Positions 6,587-7,078 of a DNA stretch of 7,078 bases are shown here, piece after piece. Position 1 is the stretch's first letter. Every line of letters begins with the position of its first letter. Where the stretch lies: positions 1 to 7,078 of the forward strand of contig CAJJPZ010000111.1 of NCBI GenBank assembly GCA_905193765.1, in the 5' to 3' direction. Source of the DNA: an uncultured Eubacterium sp. GTDB taxonomy: Bacteria > Bacillota > Clostridia > Peptostreptococcales > Anaerovoracaceae. The position numbers and the translations under genes are program-made. Below the pieces are notes generated by a model. The model worked only from the letters and a program-made list of their open reading frames with translations. It was not told the DNA's origin and ran no database searches.

Positions 6587-7078
6587 TTACCTGTTCCTCC
6601 CTTCTTCAACGATATCCGTATATACATCTTCTACCGCTGATGATATTGGAGGGAACGGACTTGCAGCGGCATATTCAACAGCTTTTTCTATCTCTGATGC
6701 CACTTCTTCTTTAACCGAATGCATCGTCTTTTCATCCATCAATCCGTTTTCTGTCATATACTTTTCACAATTGATGATCGGATCATTTGCCAGCCATTTT
6801 TCAATTTCTTCCTTCGACCTGTAAGTCTCAGGCTCCCCTTCAAAATGTCCATGCTGCCTGTAAGTCTTGTATTCAAGGAACATTGGTCCATTCCCTTCTC
6901 TCACATATGAAACAGCTTTTTTCGCAGTCCTGTACACTTCAAATACATCATTTCCATCGGCTATTATACGCTCCATTGCATACGCTACTGCTCTGTCTGA
7001 TACATTTTCGACCGCCATAGCTCTGTCGATCCTTGATGAAATGCCATAAAGATTGTTTTCACATACAAACAGTATCGG
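6587..7078 (-). CDS. Thiamine diphosphate-dependent dehydrogenase E1 component, alpha subunit, N-terminal part missing at the window edge
   Basis: The frame is open to the right edge, giving 163 residues of the C-terminal half. The fragment begins PILFVCENNLYGIS, which is the end of the thiamine diphosphate-binding GDG-(X)n-NN motif (the NN at fragment residues 8-9); the GDG half lies outside the window. Further marks are RAVAYAMERIIADGNDVFEV, the loop TYRQHGHFEGEPETYR that corresponds to the phosphorylation loop of mammalian E1 alpha, and WLANDPI. An in-frame ATG at 7016-7018 is internal, because conserved family sequence continues upstream of it. A full E1 alpha has about 320-330 residues, so about half is missing. 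The GHFEGEP loop fits acetoin-type E1 alpha as far as I remember that family. It ends with TAA immediately before the ATG of E1 beta, the usual alpha-beta order, and the pair is probably translationally coupled. Confidence 0.95.
   Translation of the reverse strand, partial: PILFVCENNLYGISSRIDRAMAVENVSDRAVAYAMERIIADGNDVFEVYRTAKKAVSYVREGNGPMFLEYKTYRQHGHFEGEPETYRSKEEIEKWLANDPIINCEKYMTENGLMDEKTMHSVKEEVASEIEKAVEYAAASPFPPISSAVEDVYTDIVEEGRNR
6596..6601 (-). promoter_or_regulatory. Ribosome binding site of E1 beta inside the E1 alpha gene
   Basis: GGGAGG on the minus strand, nine bases before the E1 beta ATG at 6586. It encodes part of the C-terminal EEGRNR of E1 alpha, and the two genes meet as TAAATG with no gap. 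This fits reinitiation or coupled translation to keep the two E1 subunits equal. Confidence 0.7.

Noticed and set aside
6330..6824. Plus-strand open frame of 164 codons across the E1 alpha/beta junction
   Set aside because: It is antisense to two conserved genes, with low-complexity Ser/Ile-rich composition and no family resemblance.
6587..7018. E1 alpha as a complete 143-residue protein starting at the ATG at 7018
   Set aside because: The frame stays open to the window edge and the 20 residues upstream contain the conserved end of the thiamine diphosphate motif (FVCENNLYGIS), so this ATG is internal.

Overview
The window holds one run of genes that all lie on the minus strand, so transcription goes from the right edge to the left. 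Gaps between genes are 42 bases or less, two junctions abut or overlap, and no terminator is visible. It looks like the interior of one long operon whose promoter and first codons lie to the right of the window. Strong GGAGG-type ribosome binding sites, a moderately AT-rich composition and heavy use of the ATA isoleucine codon (about 13 of 22 in the lplA part) suggest an anaerobic Firmicute, probably of class Clostridia. The genus cannot be read from this window.

In transcription order (right to left) the layout is: 3' part of a thiamine diphosphate-dependent 2-oxo acid/acetoin dehydrogenase E1 alpha subunit (6587-7078, cut by the right edge); E1 beta (5615-6586); a free-standing 92-residue lipoyl domain (5315-5593); a 233-residue E2 acyltransferase catalytic domain (4608-5309); dihydrolipoamide dehydrogenase E3 (3220-4611); a short-chain dehydrogenase/reductase (2368-3186); a 71-residue protein with one predicted membrane helix (2110-2325); an NCS1-type permease (655-2091); and the 5' part of lipoate-protein ligase A (1-633, cut by the left edge).

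The first five genes encode a complete lipoamide-dependent dehydrogenase complex. E1 alpha and beta would decarboxylate or cleave the substrate on thiamine diphosphate, the lipoyl protein would carry the acyl group, the E2 domain would pass it to CoA, and E3 would re-oxidise the lipoyl arm with NAD+. LplA would attach scavenged lipoate to the lipoyl protein. E1 beta looks closest to the acetoin dehydrogenase (AcoB) branch, and an SDR could supply acetoin or a similar ketone. The real substrate is not fixed by the sequence, and an NCS1 permease is not an obvious partner for acetoin.

The most unusual feature is the split E2. The lipoyl domain and the catalytic domain are separate genes in different frames, and no peripheral subunit-binding domain is encoded between them. 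The second is the small one-helix protein directly upstream of the permease, a possible transporter accessory subunit.
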